64,000 nucleotides of DNA. It comes from Hyphomicrobiales bacterium (GTDB lineage: Bacteria; Pseudomonadota; Alphaproteobacteria; Rhizobiales; Rhizobiaceae). The stretch's first letter is position 1; each line of letters starts with the position of its first letter. The translations under genes and the position numbers were made by a program. The stretch lies in the NCBI GenBank assembly GCA_900466475.1, contig UBMI01000007.1:570419-634418 (forward strand), in the 5' to 3' direction. The notes below the pieces were generated by a model. It worked only from the letters and a program-made list of their open reading frames with translations, did not search any database and was not told the origin of the DNA. Positions 9,164 to 18,506 of the stretch are shown piece by piece.

Positions 9164-11878
9164 ATGGAAAAAAGCCTCGCGCGCTACATTTGGAAGAACA
9201 CGCGGCTGCAGCAGCTCTGGATTCTGCTGGTCGTCGCCGCTTCCATGGTACCCTACTTCTTGTCCTTCGACTTGCCGAAGCAAATCGTCAACGGACCTAT
9301 CCAGGGTGACGGCTTCGACGGGCCAGGTGCAAGACAGGTTTTCATGCACATCGCCTATGACATCCCGCTGATCGGGCATGTCGAGTTCTTCAAGGGCCTG
9401 GAACTCAATCGCTTCCAGATGCTGATGGCGTTGAGCCTGGTCTTCCTGGCCCTGGTGGTGCTGAACGGCCTTTTCAAGTTCTACATCAATACCTACAAGG
9501 GCCGGCTCGGCGAGCGCATGTTGCGCCGCATCCGCTTCGAACTCATCGATCGCGTGCTGCGCTTCCCGCCTGCTCATTTCAAGCGGGTCAAATCCGCTGA
9601 AATCGCCACCATGATCAAGGACGAGGTGGAGCCGATGGGCGGCTTCACCGGCGACGCATTCGTCTCCCCCGCCCTTCTCGGTGGCCAGGCGATTACCGCA
9701 CTTGCCTTCATCATCATTCAAAATTTCTGGCTCGGTATGATCGCGGCTGCCATTGTCGGCGTGCAGGCGGTGGTTATTCCCCGCATGCGCAAGCGTCTGC
9801 TCGAACTCGGCCGCCAGCGCCAGCTGACGGCACGTGAACTCTCGGGCCGCGTCGGCGAGATCGTCGACGGCATCGGCACGATCCACGGCAACGACACATC
9901 CAACTTCGAGCGCGCTGATATTGCGACCCGCCTCGGACGCATCTTCTCGATTCGCTACGACCTCTATCAGTGGAAATTCCTGGTCAAGTTCATCAACAAC
10001 TTCCTGGCCCAGGTCACACCTTTTCTGTTTTACGCGATCGGCGGTTATCTCGCGCTGCAGGGTCGGCTCGACATCGGTCAGCTCGTCGCCGTTATTTCCG
10101 CGTACAAGGATCTGCCTGGACCGCTGAAAGAACTGATCGACTGGGACCAGATGCGCCAGGACGTGCAGGTCAAGTACGCGCAGGTCTACGAACAGTTCAA
10201 TGTTGAGCCGCTGATCGACAGCCGTATCCAGGAACTCGCGACCGCGCCGGTGGCACCCCTGACGAGCGCCTTCGTCGTCACCAACCTCTCCGTCAGCGAC
10301 GATAGCGGCGCACGTCTCGTCGATCACGTCTCGGTCGAGATCAAGCCGAACGAGACGGTTGCGATCGTCGGACCGAACGGCAGTGGTGCGGAAGCCTTCG
10401 CCGAAGCGCTTGGCCGCCTCGTCTGGCCGGATTCCGGCCGCATCACCATCGACGGACAGGACCTGCTGGATCTACCCGAATCCATCACCGGCCGGCGCAT
10501 CTCCTATGCCTCTGCCGACAGTTATTTCTTCCACGGCACGCTGCGCGACAACCTGCTCTACGGCCTGAAGCACGCGCCGATGAAAGAGCCTGAATATGAC
10601 GACAAGACAGCGCAGGAATATAAATGGCATGTCACGGAATCACAGAAGGCCGGCAATCCGATCCTCGATCTCAACAGCGACTGGGTCGACTATAACTCTG
10701 CCGGCGCCAAGGGACCTGAAGATCTGCTGAAAGCGATCCGGCCGGTACTCGACGCCGTGCTGATGTCGCAGGACATTCTGGATTTGGCATTGCGCTCGAC
10801 CGTCAATACCGAAGTGCATACCGCACTTGGCAGCCATATCGTGGAGCTCAGAACATCGCTGCGCGAACGACTTGCCGCTGAAAATCTTGACGCCATCGTC
10901 GTGCCCTTTGATTTCGACGCCTACAACACGCAGGCGACTGTTGGCGAAAACCTGCTCTTCGGCACAATGAAACGGCCGCTGATGAACAACCGCCGGCTCG
11001 CCGGCCATCCCTATTTTCAGCAGCTCTTCCGCGACACCGGGCTGAGCACAGACCTTTACGCGATGGGCCTGGAAATTGCCGAGAACGCGGTGGAACTCTT
11101 CCACGACCTGCCGCCGGACCACCCTTTCTTCCAGCAGCTTACGTTCATGACGGCGGATGACATTCCGACCTACCAGGCATTGCTGCAGAAGCTGCAGGGC
11201 AAGCGCTTCGAGGATGCCACGCCCGAAGACCGAGCAAGCATCATCCGCCTGAGCTTTGCCTATATCGAACCACGGCACCGCTTCGGTCTGTTGACGCAGG
11301 CGCTGATGGACAAGATTGTCAATGCCCGCAAGCAGTTCCATCAAAATATCCCCGATGATCTCGCCGAGCTGATCGAGCGTTATGACATCAGCCGCTTCAC
11401 GGCCTCCGCGAGCCTGATGGATAATGTGCTGTTCGGCCGCATCGCCTATCAGCAGGCCGATGCTTCCGATCGCATCCGCCTGATCATGGGCGAACTGTTC
11501 GATGCGCTCGATCTCTATGACGACGTATTGTCGATCGGGCTGGAATTCGATGTCGGCTCCGGCGGCAAGCGCCTGACAGGGGTACAGCGACAGAAACTCA
11601 ATCTGGCCCGGGCGCTGCTCAAGCGTTCCGATTACTTTATCTTCAACCGGCCGATCCCGGCGCTCGACCAGCGCATCCAGGACCAGATTACCCACAACAT
11701 CATTGAAGACCTTCACGAGGAAGGCAAACGCCCGGCAATTATCTGGGTGTTGTCCAACGCCAAGCTGGCGGAAATCTTCGATCGAATATTGCTCTTCGAT
11801 CGCGGCGATCTTGCCGAGGCGGGCAACTATCCGGAACTTTCCGAGAAAAACGGTATGTTCAAGGAACTGTTATCGTAA
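9164..11878 (+). CDS. Large ABC transmembrane protein with a degenerate, enlarged nucleotide-binding domain
   Basis: A 904-residue inner-membrane protein. Residues 1-340 form an ABC exporter (type IV) membrane domain with about six helices. The C-terminal half starts like an ABC ATPase, but the essential residues are changed. Walker A reads GPNGSGAE at 403-410, so the lysine and serine/threonine are A409 and E410. The signature is LTGVQ (804-808). Walker B ends FIFNRP (825-830), with N828 and R829 in place of Asp-Glu. The switch-histidine region is WVLSNA (861-866). About 340 residues are inserted between Walker A and the signature, and the sequence after a Q-loop (DNLLYG) occurs three times, at 462-467, 595-600 and 753-758. 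ATP hydrolysis therefore seems unlikely. It follows three glycosyltransferases and precedes a cyclic-nucleotide-binding protein, which suggests a glycan-linked exporter or scaffold. Confidence 0.85.
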   Translation: MEKSLARYIWKNTRLQQLWILLVVAASMVPYFLSFDLPKQIVNGPIQGDGFDGPGARQVFMHIAYDIPLIGHVEFFKGLELNRFQMLMALSLVFLALVVLNGLFKFYINTYKGRLGERMLRRIRFELIDRVLRFPPAHFKRVKSAEIATMIKDEVEPMGGFTGDAFVSPALLGGQAITALAFIIIQNFWLGMIAAAIVGVQAVVIPRMRKRLLELGRQRQLTARELSGRVGEIVDGIGTIHGNDTSNFERADIATRLGRIFSIRYDLYQWKFLVKFINNFLAQVTPFLFYAIGGYLALQGRLDIGQLVAVISAYKDLPGPLKELIDWDQMRQDVQVKYAQVYEQFNVEPLIDSRIQELATAPVAPLTSAFVVTNLSVSDDSGARLVDHVSVEIKPNETVAIVGPNGSGAEAFAEALGRLVWPDSGRITIDGQDLLDLPESITGRRISYASADSYFFHGTLRDNLLYGLKHAPMKEPEYDDKTAQEYKWHVTESQKAGNPILDLNSDWVDYNSAGAKGPEDLLKAIRPVLDAVLMSQDILDLALRSTVNTEVHTALGSHIVELRTSLRERLAAENLDAIVVPFDFDAYNTQATVGENLLFGTMKRPLMNNRRLAGHPYFQQLFRDTGLSTDLYAMGLEIAENAVELFHDLPPDHPFFQQLTFMTADDIPTYQALLQKLQGKRFEDATPEDRASIIRLSFAYIEPRHRFGLLTQALMDKIVNARKQFHQNIPDDLAELIERYDISRFTASASLMDNVLFGRIAYQQADASDRIRLIMGELFDALDLYDDVLSIGLEFDVGSGGKRLTGVQRQKLNLARALLKRSDYFIFNRPIPALDQRIQDQITHNIIEDLHEEGKRPAIIWVLSNAKLAEIFDRILLFDRGDLAEAGNYPELSEKNGMFKELLS

Positions 11879-11973
11879 TACTCTATTGGGGCGGCAGAGA
11901 CGGCGCCTGCAAGGCGCTTGGAGTTGGTTTTTAGCGCATGATCAAGGACCATGCGGCAGGGGGTGTAGCACTC

Positions 11974-12441
11974 ATGCTGTTGAGAGATGAAGTAGAAATG
12001 CTGCGGCGGGTGCCGATCTTTTCGAGGATCGCACCAGCGAAACTCAAGCTCTTGGCCTTCACCTCGGACCGCATGACGTACCACCCAGGCCAAAACCTGT
12101 TCCGTCAGGGCGATGTCGGCGACGCCGCCTACGTCGTTCTGTCAGGCACGGCCGATATCATCGTTTCCTCGCCTGCCGGCGAAATCAAAGTCGCCGATGT
12201 CGAGGTCAATTCCATTGTCGGCGAAATCGCCATTCTCTGCGATGTCTCGCGTACCGCGACCGTGCGCGCCACCTCACCGCTCGAAGTCCTGCGCATCAGC
12301 AAGGAACATTTCCTCAAGCTTCTGAGCGATTTTCCGGAGATGGCCGTGGAGATCATGCGTGTGCTCGCGGACCGGCTCAACCATACGACTGCCGAACTGA
12401 CCGCCGCACGTTCAGCCAAGCAGCCGCAGATGGCACAGTGA
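11974..12441 (+). CDS. Stand-alone cyclic nucleotide-binding domain protein
   Basis: A 155-residue soluble protein that is essentially one CAP-type cyclic-nucleotide-binding beta roll followed by a helix. The phosphate-binding cassette is visible as GEIAILCDVSRTATVRA, with the Glu and Arg that contact the cyclic nucleotide in this family. The early segment YHPGQNLFRQGDVGD is the usual entry to the domain. There is no helix-turn-helix after it, so it is not a Crp/Fnr transcription factor. ATG 11938 is also in frame, but ATG 11974 has AGGGGG upstream and starts right at the domain. It lies 95 bases after the degenerate ABC gene, so a sensor or regulatory partner for that protein is a reasonable inference. 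Ligand cAMP or cGMP is not resolved. Confidence 0.85.
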   Translation: MLLRDEVEMLRRVPIFSRIAPAKLKLLAFTSDRMTYHPGQNLFRQGDVGDAAYVVLSGTADIIVSSPAGEIKVADVEVNSIVGEIAILCDVSRTATVRATSPLEVLRISKEHFLKLLSDFPEMAVEIMRVLADRLNHTTAELTAARSAKQPQMAQ

Positions 12442-12461
12442 AACTCCGAATATAGATTGTA

Positions 12462-12503
12462 AACGAAAAGGCCCGCCGGGTTTCCCAGGCGGGCCTTTTC
12501 GTT
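12462..12503. terminator. Bidirectional rho-independent terminator
   Basis: A perfect 16-bp inverted repeat (AACGAAAAGGCCCGCC and its complement) surrounds a 10-base loop. The outer part of each arm gives an A-run on one side and a T-run on the other, so it can stop transcription in both directions. It lies between the convergent cyclic-nucleotide-binding gene (ends 12441) and the MFS gene (ends 12519). Confidence 0.93.
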
Positions 12504-12518
12504 GTGTCTTTCGGTGCC

Positions 12519-13850
12519 CTACTCGCGCTGTTCCAGCGCCCTGTTGAAGGCGAGGGCAGCGAGCGTGCAAATCGCGCCCGACAGCAGGTAGTAGCCGACG
12601 AAGGTCAGGCCGAACTCACTGGACAGGCTGAGTGCGACAAGCGGTGCGAAGCCCGCGCCAATGAGCCAGGCAAGGTCCGAGGTGAAGGCAGCACCCGTAT
12701 AGCGATAGCCGCGGCCGAAGCGCGAGGAGATCGAACCGGTCGCCTGGCCGAAGGAAAGGCCGAGCACGCCGAAGCCGATGATGACGAAGGCATCGTGGCC
12801 GCTATTGCCGGCGCCGATCAGGAATGGACCAACGAAGCTGAAGATCGCGATCAGCACCGCGCAGATCGCCAGTTGCTTACGCCGGCCGATACGATCGGCA
12901 ATCACACCCGACGCAATGATCGCGAAGATACCGACCATGGCGCCAACGACCTGAACCACCATGAAGGCGCCGATCGGCTGGTTGCCATAAAGGTTCATCC
13001 AGCTGAGCGGGAAGATCGTCACGAGGTGGAACATGGCAAAGCTTGCAAGCGGCACGAAAGCGCCGATGAGGATATCACGGCCGTGGACACGCAGTACGTC
13101 GAGGATTGGTGCCGCTTCGAGCTCGTGCTGTTCGAGCAACGTGCCAAATTCCTTGGTCATGACGAGGCGAAGACGGGCAAAGAGCGCGACGACATTGATC
13201 GCGAAGGCCACGAAGAACGGGTAACGCCAGCCCCACGAGAGGAAGTCCTCTGAGGAAAGATTGGCGACAAAGTAACCGAACAGGATGCTCGCCAGCGCAA
13301 AACCGATGGGCGCGCCGAGCTGCGGAATCATTGCGTACCAGCCGCGGTGATTCGGCGGCGCGTTAAGTGCGAGCAGCGAAGCGAGACCGTCCCAGGCACC
13401 ACCGAGCGCAAAACCCTGGCCCAGGCGGAAAAGTGCCAACAGCGCAATCGACCAGTAGCCGATTTCATCATAGCCCGGCAGGAAGGCAATCGATGCCGTA
13501 GAACCACCGAGCAGGAAGAGTGCGATGGTGAGCTTGGTGCCGCGTCCATAGAGGCGGTCGATCGTCATGAAGACAACCGAGCCGACGGGACGGGCGAGAA
13601 ACGCCAGCGAGAAAATCGCGAAGGAATAGAGCGTACCAGTCAGCCGATCCGGCGCGAAGGGAAATATAAGTTGTGGAAACACGAGTACGGATGCGAGGCC
13701 GTAAACGAAGAAATCAAAAAATTCAGACATGCGACCGATCACCACGCCGACCGCGATGCTGCCGGGCGACACCGGTTTGTCATCGTGGATGCGCCGCGCA
13801 TCCCGTTCCAGCGATGAAGATGATGGTCCTAAATGGGCTACAGTAGCCAT
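12519..13850 (-). CDS. MFS transporter, metabolite:proton symporter type
   Basis: A 443-residue inner-membrane carrier with about twelve hydrophobic helices. The start of the core, VGVVIGRMSEFFDFFVYGLA, and the loop after helix 2 with LARPVGSVVF resemble the metabolite:H+ symporter family (ProP, ShiA, KgtP relatives). The central loop has the second half-repeat marker ADRIGRRK. These carriers import organic acids, osmolytes or similar metabolites with protons; the exact solute is not visible. The ATG is preceded by GAGGGAGG. It is a single-gene unit on the minus strand, convergent with the glycan/ABC cluster and divergent from the cyo operon, so there is no operon partner to narrow the function. 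Confidence 0.88.
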   Translation of the reverse strand: MATVAHLGPSSSSLERDARRIHDDKPVSPGSIAVGVVIGRMSEFFDFFVYGLASVLVFPQLIFPFAPDRLTGTLYSFAIFSLAFLARPVGSVVFMTIDRLYGRGTKLTIALFLLGGSTASIAFLPGYDEIGYWSIALLALFRLGQGFALGGAWDGLASLLALNAPPNHRGWYAMIPQLGAPIGFALASILFGYFVANLSSEDFLSWGWRYPFFVAFAINVVALFARLRLVMTKEFGTLLEQHELEAAPILDVLRVHGRDILIGAFVPLASFAMFHLVTIFPLSWMNLYGNQPIGAFMVVQVVGAMVGIFAIIASGVIADRIGRRKQLAICAVLIAIFSFVGPFLIGAGNSGHDAFVIIGFGVLGLSFGQATGSISSRFGRGYRYTGAAFTSDLAWLIGAGFAPLVALSLSSEFGLTFVGYYLLSGAICTLAALAFNRALEQRE

Positions 13851-14226
13851 ATGAAACGCCTCCCTCGTTCAAGGTGCTTTTTACAAAGAACCTCAAGCTG
13901 ATCTTGTTCCATATTTGCAGCTTATCAAGTCCTGATCGCGCAAATAGTTGACGTAGAATTCTCAAAAAACGATGCGACGTCAAAATCGCGTGATACCTAT
14001 CCCAACCTATTCCAGAGTTTTATTGGGCAAGGCCCTGCTTTTCAGCTATACACAAGGCGGCGCCGGAGAAATTCCTTCTTACTGTTATCAGGATTTTAGG
14101 GGCGCCGTGGAAGCTGACTTCTCCCGCGGTGCAAAATGCATGTTGCACTGCGACCAAAGACCTCATATCGCTGCTTGTGCCAGTGCTTTAGTCGGCAATT
14201 GAACGAAACAAAAAGAGCTTAGAGAC
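13851..14226. promoter_or_regulatory. Divergent intergenic region between the MFS gene and cyoA
   Basis: This 376-base stretch must hold the promoters for the MFS gene and the quinol oxidase operon. I see a 7-bp inverted repeat, TTGACGT at 13948-13954 and ACGTCAA at 13977-13983, which is a plausible regulator site. A 76-codon open frame at 13972-14202 has no recognisable protein character. No promoter boxes can be assigned with confidence. Confidence 0.4.
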
Positions 14227-15390
14227 GTGCAAAAACTGCCAAAGTTTTCCCGCCTTCTATTAATCTTGCCGCTGTTTTTTTTGGCAGGATGCAACTTGGT
14301 AGTCATGTCGCCTTCGGGCGATATTGCTGCCCAGCAACGCGACCTCATCATCGTCTCGACGGTGCTGATGCTTCTGATCATCATTCCGGTGATCTTCCTC
14401 ACACTGTTTTTCGCCTGGCGTTACCGGCGCTCAAATACGGCCGCGAACTACGCGCCCGAATGGCATCATTCCACGCGTCTCGAAATCGTGATCTGGGCAG
14501 CACCGCTCGCCATCATCATCGCGCTCGGCGCGGTCACCTGGATTTCGACGCATAAGCTTGATCCCTATCGGCCGCTTGACCGTATCGACGCGGAGCGCGC
14601 CATTCCGGCAGATACCAAGCCGCTGACCGTCGAGGTCGTGGCGCTCGACTGGAAATGGATGTTCTTATACCCGGACCTCGGCATTGCGACCGTCAACGAA
14701 CTCGCAGCACCGGTTGATGTCCCGATCAGTTTCAAGATTACCTCCTCGTCGGTGATGAACTCCTTCTTCATCCCCGCCCTTGCCGGCCAGATCTACGCCA
14801 TGCCGGGCATGCAGACGAGATTGCACGCCGTCATCAACAAGGAAGGCGAATATGACGGCTTCTCCGCCAATTACAGCGGCGAAGGTTTCTCGAATATGCG
14901 CTTCAAATTCCACGGCCTGAACCAGGAGGGCTTCGATGCCTGGGTGGCGCAGGTCAAGCAGCGCGGCACGATGCTCAACCGCGACGCCTATCTGAAGCTC
15001 GAAAAGCCGAGCGAGAAGGAGCCGGTGCGCTACTATGCCGGCGCCGACGCCGATCTCTACGACGCGATCCTCAACATGTGCGCCACGCCCGGCAAAATGT
15101 GCATGAACGAGATGATGCACATCGACATGATGGGCGGCGGCGGCAAGGAAAGCGAAGAAAACCGCGAAAAGCTGACCTACGACAACCGCCATGCTGACGA
15201 GGGCATCGTCGCGCCCGCGGCGACGGTACCTGCAACAGGCGCTCCCGCACGCAGCGAGCCTGCCGAAAGCACCGATGGCAACAGCATGCAGAACATGCCC
15301 GGAATGGACATGCAGCATGATGGCCATTCCATGCCCGGCATGAGCAATGGCGGCGGCCCTGCGCCTGCGCAGCTCAACAATAACAATTAA
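14227..15390 (+). CDS. cyoA: Cytochrome o ubiquinol oxidase subunit II
   Basis: Subunit II of the proton-pumping bo3-type quinol oxidase, anchored at the periplasmic face of the inner membrane. The GTG-started product (387 residues) has a lipoprotein signal with LAGC, Cys22 being the lipidation site, then two transmembrane helices (about 40-65 and 85-105) and a cupredoxin-like domain with VEVVALDWKWMFLYPDLGIATVN. As in quinol oxidases, the CuA cysteine ligands of cytochrome c oxidases are absent. The C-terminal 40 residues or so are rich in Met and His (MQNMPGMDMQHDGHSMPGM), beyond the end of E. coli CyoA (315 residues). It is the first gene of a five-gene unit with cyoB, cyoC, cyoD and SURF1. 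Confidence 0.96.
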   Translation: MQKLPKFSRLLLILPLFFLAGCNLVVMSPSGDIAAQQRDLIIVSTVLMLLIIIPVIFLTLFFAWRYRRSNTAANYAPEWHHSTRLEIVIWAAPLAIIIALGAVTWISTHKLDPYRPLDRIDAERAIPADTKPLTVEVVALDWKWMFLYPDLGIATVNELAAPVDVPISFKITSSSVMNSFFIPALAGQIYAMPGMQTRLHAVINKEGEYDGFSANYSGEGFSNMRFKFHGLNQEGFDAWVAQVKQRGTMLNRDAYLKLEKPSEKEPVRYYAGADADLYDAILNMCATPGKMCMNEMMHIDMMGGGGKESEENREKLTYDNRHADEGIVAPAATVPATGAPARSEPAESTDGNSMQNMPGMDMQHDGHSMPGMSNGGGPAPAQLNNNN

Positions 15391-15432
15391 CCTGGCGCTT
15401 TGCGTCGTAAGACATAATGAACGGGTTGTTCC

Positions 15433-17436
15433 ATGTTTTCCAATCCTGACCTCCTGAAGTTCATCTTCGGCCGGTTAACCCTCGACGCGATCCCGTATCA
15501 CGAGCCGATTCTGGTCGTGACGTTTATCGGCGTCGTCATCGGCGCCATCGCGGTGCTCGGCGTCATCACCTATTTCAAGTTCTGGGGTCCGCTCTGGCGC
15601 GACTGGATCTGCAGTGTCGACCACAAGAAGATCGGCATCATGTACGTGATTCTGGCCGTCATCATGCTGCTGCGCGGCTTCTCCGACGCGCTTCTGATGC
15701 GTGGCCAGCAGGCGATCGCCTTCAACGGCAATGAAGGCTACCTGCCGCCGCACCATTACGACCAGATCTTCACCGCCCACGGCGTCATCATGATCTTCTT
15801 CGTGGCGATGCCCTTCGTCACCGGCCTCATGAACTTCGTGGTGCCGCTGCAGATCGGCGCGCGCGACGTCTCCTTCCCGTTCCTCAACAACTTCTCGTTC
15901 TGGATGACGACGGCGGGCGCGATCATCATCATGATCTCGCTCTTCATCGGCGAATTCGCCCAGACCGGCTGGCTCGCCTATCCGCCGCTTTCGGGTGCCG
16001 CCTATAGTCCCGGCGTCGGCGTCGACTATTATATCTGGGGCCTGCAGGTCGCCGGTGTCGGCACCACGCTATCGGGCATCAACCTGATCGCGACCATCGT
16101 GAAGATGCGCGCGCCGGGCATGACCTTCATGAAGATGCCGGTTTTCACCTGGACGGCACTCTGCACCAACATCCTGATCGTCGCCTCCTTCCCGATCCTG
16201 ACCGCAACGCTCGCTCTCCTGTCGCTCGACCGCTATGCCGGGACGAACTTCTTCACGAACGACCTCGGCGGCAATCCGATGATGTATATCAACCTCATCT
16301 GGATCTGGGGCCACCCGGAAGTCTACATCCTCGTCCTGCCGGCCTTCGGCATCTTCTCGGAAGTGGTTGCGACCTTCTCCGGCAAGCGCCTGTTCGGCTA
16401 CGCGTCGATGGTCTACGCCACCTGCGTGATCATGATCCTGTCCTACCTCGTGTGGCTGCACCACTTCTTCACGATGGGTTCGGGCGCTTCCGTCAACTCG
16501 TTCTTCGGCATCACCACGATGATCATTTCGATCCCCACCGGGGCGAAGATGTTCAACTGGCTCTTCACCATGTATCGCGGCCGTATCCGCTACGAGGTGC
16601 CGATGCTCTGGACGGTCGGCTTCATGGTGACCTTCGTCATCGGCGGCATGACCGGCGTCATGCTTGCCGTTCCCCCTGCAGACTTCGTGCTGCACAACTC
16701 GCTGTTCCTGATCGCGCATTTCCACAACGTGATCATCGGCGGCGTCCTGTTCGGCATGTTCGCCGGCGTGAACTACTGGTTCCCGAAGGCCTTCGGCTTC
16801 AAGCTCGATCCCTTCTGGGGCAAGATGAGCTTCTGGTTCTGGCAGATCGGCTTCTGGTTCGCCTTCATGCCGCTCTATATCCTTGGCCTGATGGGCGTCA
16901 CCCGTCGCATGAGCCAGTTCGATGATCCGTCGCTGCAGATCTGGTTCATCATTGCTGCCTTCGGCGTCGGGCTGATCGCTCTCGGCATCGCGTCCTTCCT
17001 GATCCAGATCGTCGTCTCCTTCAGGAAGCGCGAAGAACTGCGTGATGACAGCGGTGATCCATGGGATGGCCGCACGCTGGAATGGTCGACCTCTTCGCCG
17101 CCGCCGGATTACAACTTCGCCTTCACGCCGGTCGTGCACGATCATGACAGCTGGTATGACATGAAGAACCGCGGCTACGAGCGCCCGCTCGGCGGCTTCA
17201 AGCCGATCCATATGCCGAAGAACACCGGCACTGGCGCGATCCTGTCGGCCTTCAGCATTACGCTCGCCTTCGGCCTGATCTGGTACATTTGGTGGATGGT
17301 CGTGCTCTCCGCCGTCGCCATGTTCGTCGTCGCGATCGGCCACACGTTCAACTACAAACGTGACTTCTACATCCCCTCGGACGAAGTCACCGAAACGGAA
17401 GGCAAGCGCACACAATTGCTTGCCGAGCAGGTGTAA
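15433..17436 (+). CDS. cyoB: Cytochrome o ubiquinol oxidase subunit I
   Basis: The catalytic subunit of the bo3-type oxidase, which reduces oxygen to water using ubiquinol and pumps protons. The 667-residue protein matches E. coli CyoB (663) closely. All six metal-ligand histidines are present with a constant +10 offset from E. coli numbering: H116 and H431 for the low-spin heme, H429 for the oxygen-reducing heme, and H294 (in WGHPEVY), H343 and H344 for CuB. The His294-Tyr298 pair in HPEVY indicates a canonical active site. About fifteen hydrophobic helices are evident. The gene starts 42 bases after cyoA and ends 6 bases before cyoC. Confidence 0.98.
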   Translation: MFSNPDLLKFIFGRLTLDAIPYHEPILVVTFIGVVIGAIAVLGVITYFKFWGPLWRDWICSVDHKKIGIMYVILAVIMLLRGFSDALLMRGQQAIAFNGNEGYLPPHHYDQIFTAHGVIMIFFVAMPFVTGLMNFVVPLQIGARDVSFPFLNNFSFWMTTAGAIIIMISLFIGEFAQTGWLAYPPLSGAAYSPGVGVDYYIWGLQVAGVGTTLSGINLIATIVKMRAPGMTFMKMPVFTWTALCTNILIVASFPILTATLALLSLDRYAGTNFFTNDLGGNPMMYINLIWIWGHPEVYILVLPAFGIFSEVVATFSGKRLFGYASMVYATCVIMILSYLVWLHHFFTMGSGASVNSFFGITTMIISIPTGAKMFNWLFTMYRGRIRYEVPMLWTVGFMVTFVIGGMTGVMLAVPPADFVLHNSLFLIAHFHNVIIGGVLFGMFAGVNYWFPKAFGFKLDPFWGKMSFWFWQIGFWFAFMPLYILGLMGVTRRMSQFDDPSLQIWFIIAAFGVGLIALGIASFLIQIVVSFRKREELRDDSGDPWDGRTLEWSTSSPPPDYNFAFTPVVHDHDSWYDMKNRGYERPLGGFKPIHMPKNTGTGAILSAFSITLAFGLIWYIWWMVVLSAVAMFVVAIGHTFNYKRDFYIPSDEVTETEGKRTQLLAEQV

Positions 17437-17442
17437 GAGACC

Positions 17443-18063
17443 ATGAGCGATCATACTATCGACACGGCCGAGAAGCCTGAATTCTACCTCACCGAAGATC
17501 ATCATCCGGAGAACAGCACCAATCTGGGCTTCTGGCTCTACCTGATGAGCGACTGCCTGATATTCTCGGTGCTGTTTGCCACTCACGCCGTGCTCGGCCG
17601 CAACTATGCGGCCGGTCCGTCGCCGGCCGATCTCTTCGATCTGCCGCTGGTGGCCATCAACACCTCGATGCTGCTGCTCTCCTCCATCACCTACGGCTTT
17701 GCGATGCTGCAGATGGAGAGAAACGCAAAGGCGGAAACGCTGTTTTGGCTGGCAATCACCGGCCTCTTCGGCGCAGCCTTCATCGGCCTCGAACTCTACG
17801 AGTTCGTGCACCTGATCCACGAGGGCGCCGGCCCGCAGCGCAGCGCCTTCCTGTCGTCCTTCTTCACGCTGGTCGGCACACACGGTCTGCACGTGACCTT
17901 CGGCCTCGTGTGGCTGGTGACCCTGATGGTGCAGGTGTCCATGCATGGTCTGATCGAAGCCAACCGCCGACGCCTCATGTGCCTTTCCATGTTCTGGCAC
18001 TTCCTCGACGTCGTCTGGATCGGCGTCTTTTCCTTCGTCTACCTGATGGGAGTTCTCGGATGA
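17443..18063 (+). CDS. cyoC: Cytochrome o ubiquinol oxidase subunit III
   Basis: A 206-residue inner-membrane subunit with five predicted helices, the usual form for CyoC. The segment [20 protein letters not shown] is the typical first helix, and the region with [13 protein letters not shown] followed by [14 protein letters not shown] matches heme-copper oxidase subunit III. It has no redox centre and stabilises the core. Its stop overlaps the cyoD start as ATGA, which implies coupled translation. Confidence 0.96.
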   Translation: MSDHTIDTAEKPEFYLTEDHHPENSTNLGFWLYLMSDCLIFSVLFATHAVLGRNYAAGPSPADLFDLPLVAINTSMLLLSSITYGFAMLQMERNAKAETLFWLAITGLFGAAFIGLELYEFVHLIHEGAGPQRSAFLSSFFTLVGTHGLHVTFGLVWLVTLMVQVSMHGLIEANRRRLMCLSMFWHFLDVVWIGVFSFVYLMGVLG

Positions 18064-18461
18064 GTTCGCAAGCACCCGTACATGAGGATGCCCACGAGGC
18101 TCATCACGGCCACAGCCACGGACATCAGGCTGGTCACGGCACCTTCAAGAGCTACATGACGGGCTTCGTCCTGTCCGTCATCCTGACCGCCATTCCCTTC
18201 TGGCTGGTCATGGGCGGCGTCTTCGAAAACCATACCGTAACTGCCATTTTCGTGATGGCGCTCGCCGCCGTGCAGATCGTCGTTCACATGATCTTCTTCC
18301 TGCACATGAACACGAAGTCGGAAGGCGGCTGGACGATCATGGCGCTGATCTTCACGATCATCATTGTCGCCATCGCGCTCTCGGGCTCGCTCTGGGTCAT
18401 GTATCACCTGAATACGAACATGATGCCGATGAGCCCTGAAATGATGAAAAACATGCCGTAA
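18060..18461 (+). CDS. cyoD: Cytochrome o ubiquinol oxidase subunit IV
   Basis: A 133-residue small membrane subunit with three hydrophobic helices (about residues 35-57, 62-84 and 96-118). The histidine-rich start ([20 protein letters not shown]) is longer than in E. coli CyoD (109 residues) and lies on the cytoplasmic side. The helices carry [15 protein letters not shown] and [12 protein letters not shown], which are typical of CyoD/CoxD family members. The open frame continues upstream inside cyoC, but ATG 18060 overlapping the cyoC stop (ATGA) is clearly the start. Confidence 0.95.
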   Translation: MSSQAPVHEDAHEAHHGHSHGHQAGHGTFKSYMTGFVLSVILTAIPFWLVMGGVFENHTVTAIFVMALAAVQIVVHMIFFLHMNTKSEGGWTIMALIFTIIIVAIALSGSLWVMYHLNTNMMPMSPEMMKNMP

Positions 18462-18470
18462 CGGCAAAGG

Positions 18471-18496
18471 AGCGGGCGGCGGCAACGCCGCCCGTT
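18471..18496 (+). other. GC-rich stem-loop between cyoD and the SURF1 gene
   Basis: CGGGCGGCG and CGCCGCCCG form a perfect 9-bp stem around a GCAA tetraloop (18473-18494), extendable by two more pairs. No T-run follows. It may stabilise the cyoABCD messenger or reduce read-through into the assembly-factor gene, which starts only 10 bases later and could be occluded by the fold. Confidence 0.45.
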
Positions 18497-18506
18497 GCGG
18501 TTATCG

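Noticed and set aside
9164..11878. The degenerate ABC gene as a pseudogene
   Set aside because: The frame is open over 904 codons with coding-like codon use, no frameshift, and ordered membrane and nucleotide-binding-like segments. The changes look like selected specialisation, not decay.
13972..14202. Open frame of 76 codons in front of cyoA
   Set aside because: No ribosome site, no domain, and its residue pattern does not look coded. It lies where promoters for cyo and the MFS gene are needed.
16069..18075. Minus-strand open frame of 668 codons opposite cyoB, cyoC and cyoD
   Set aside because: It is a shadow of the oxidase genes. The composition (many Asp, Glu, His, Arg) is that of a reversed membrane-protein gene, and the plus strand is certain here.
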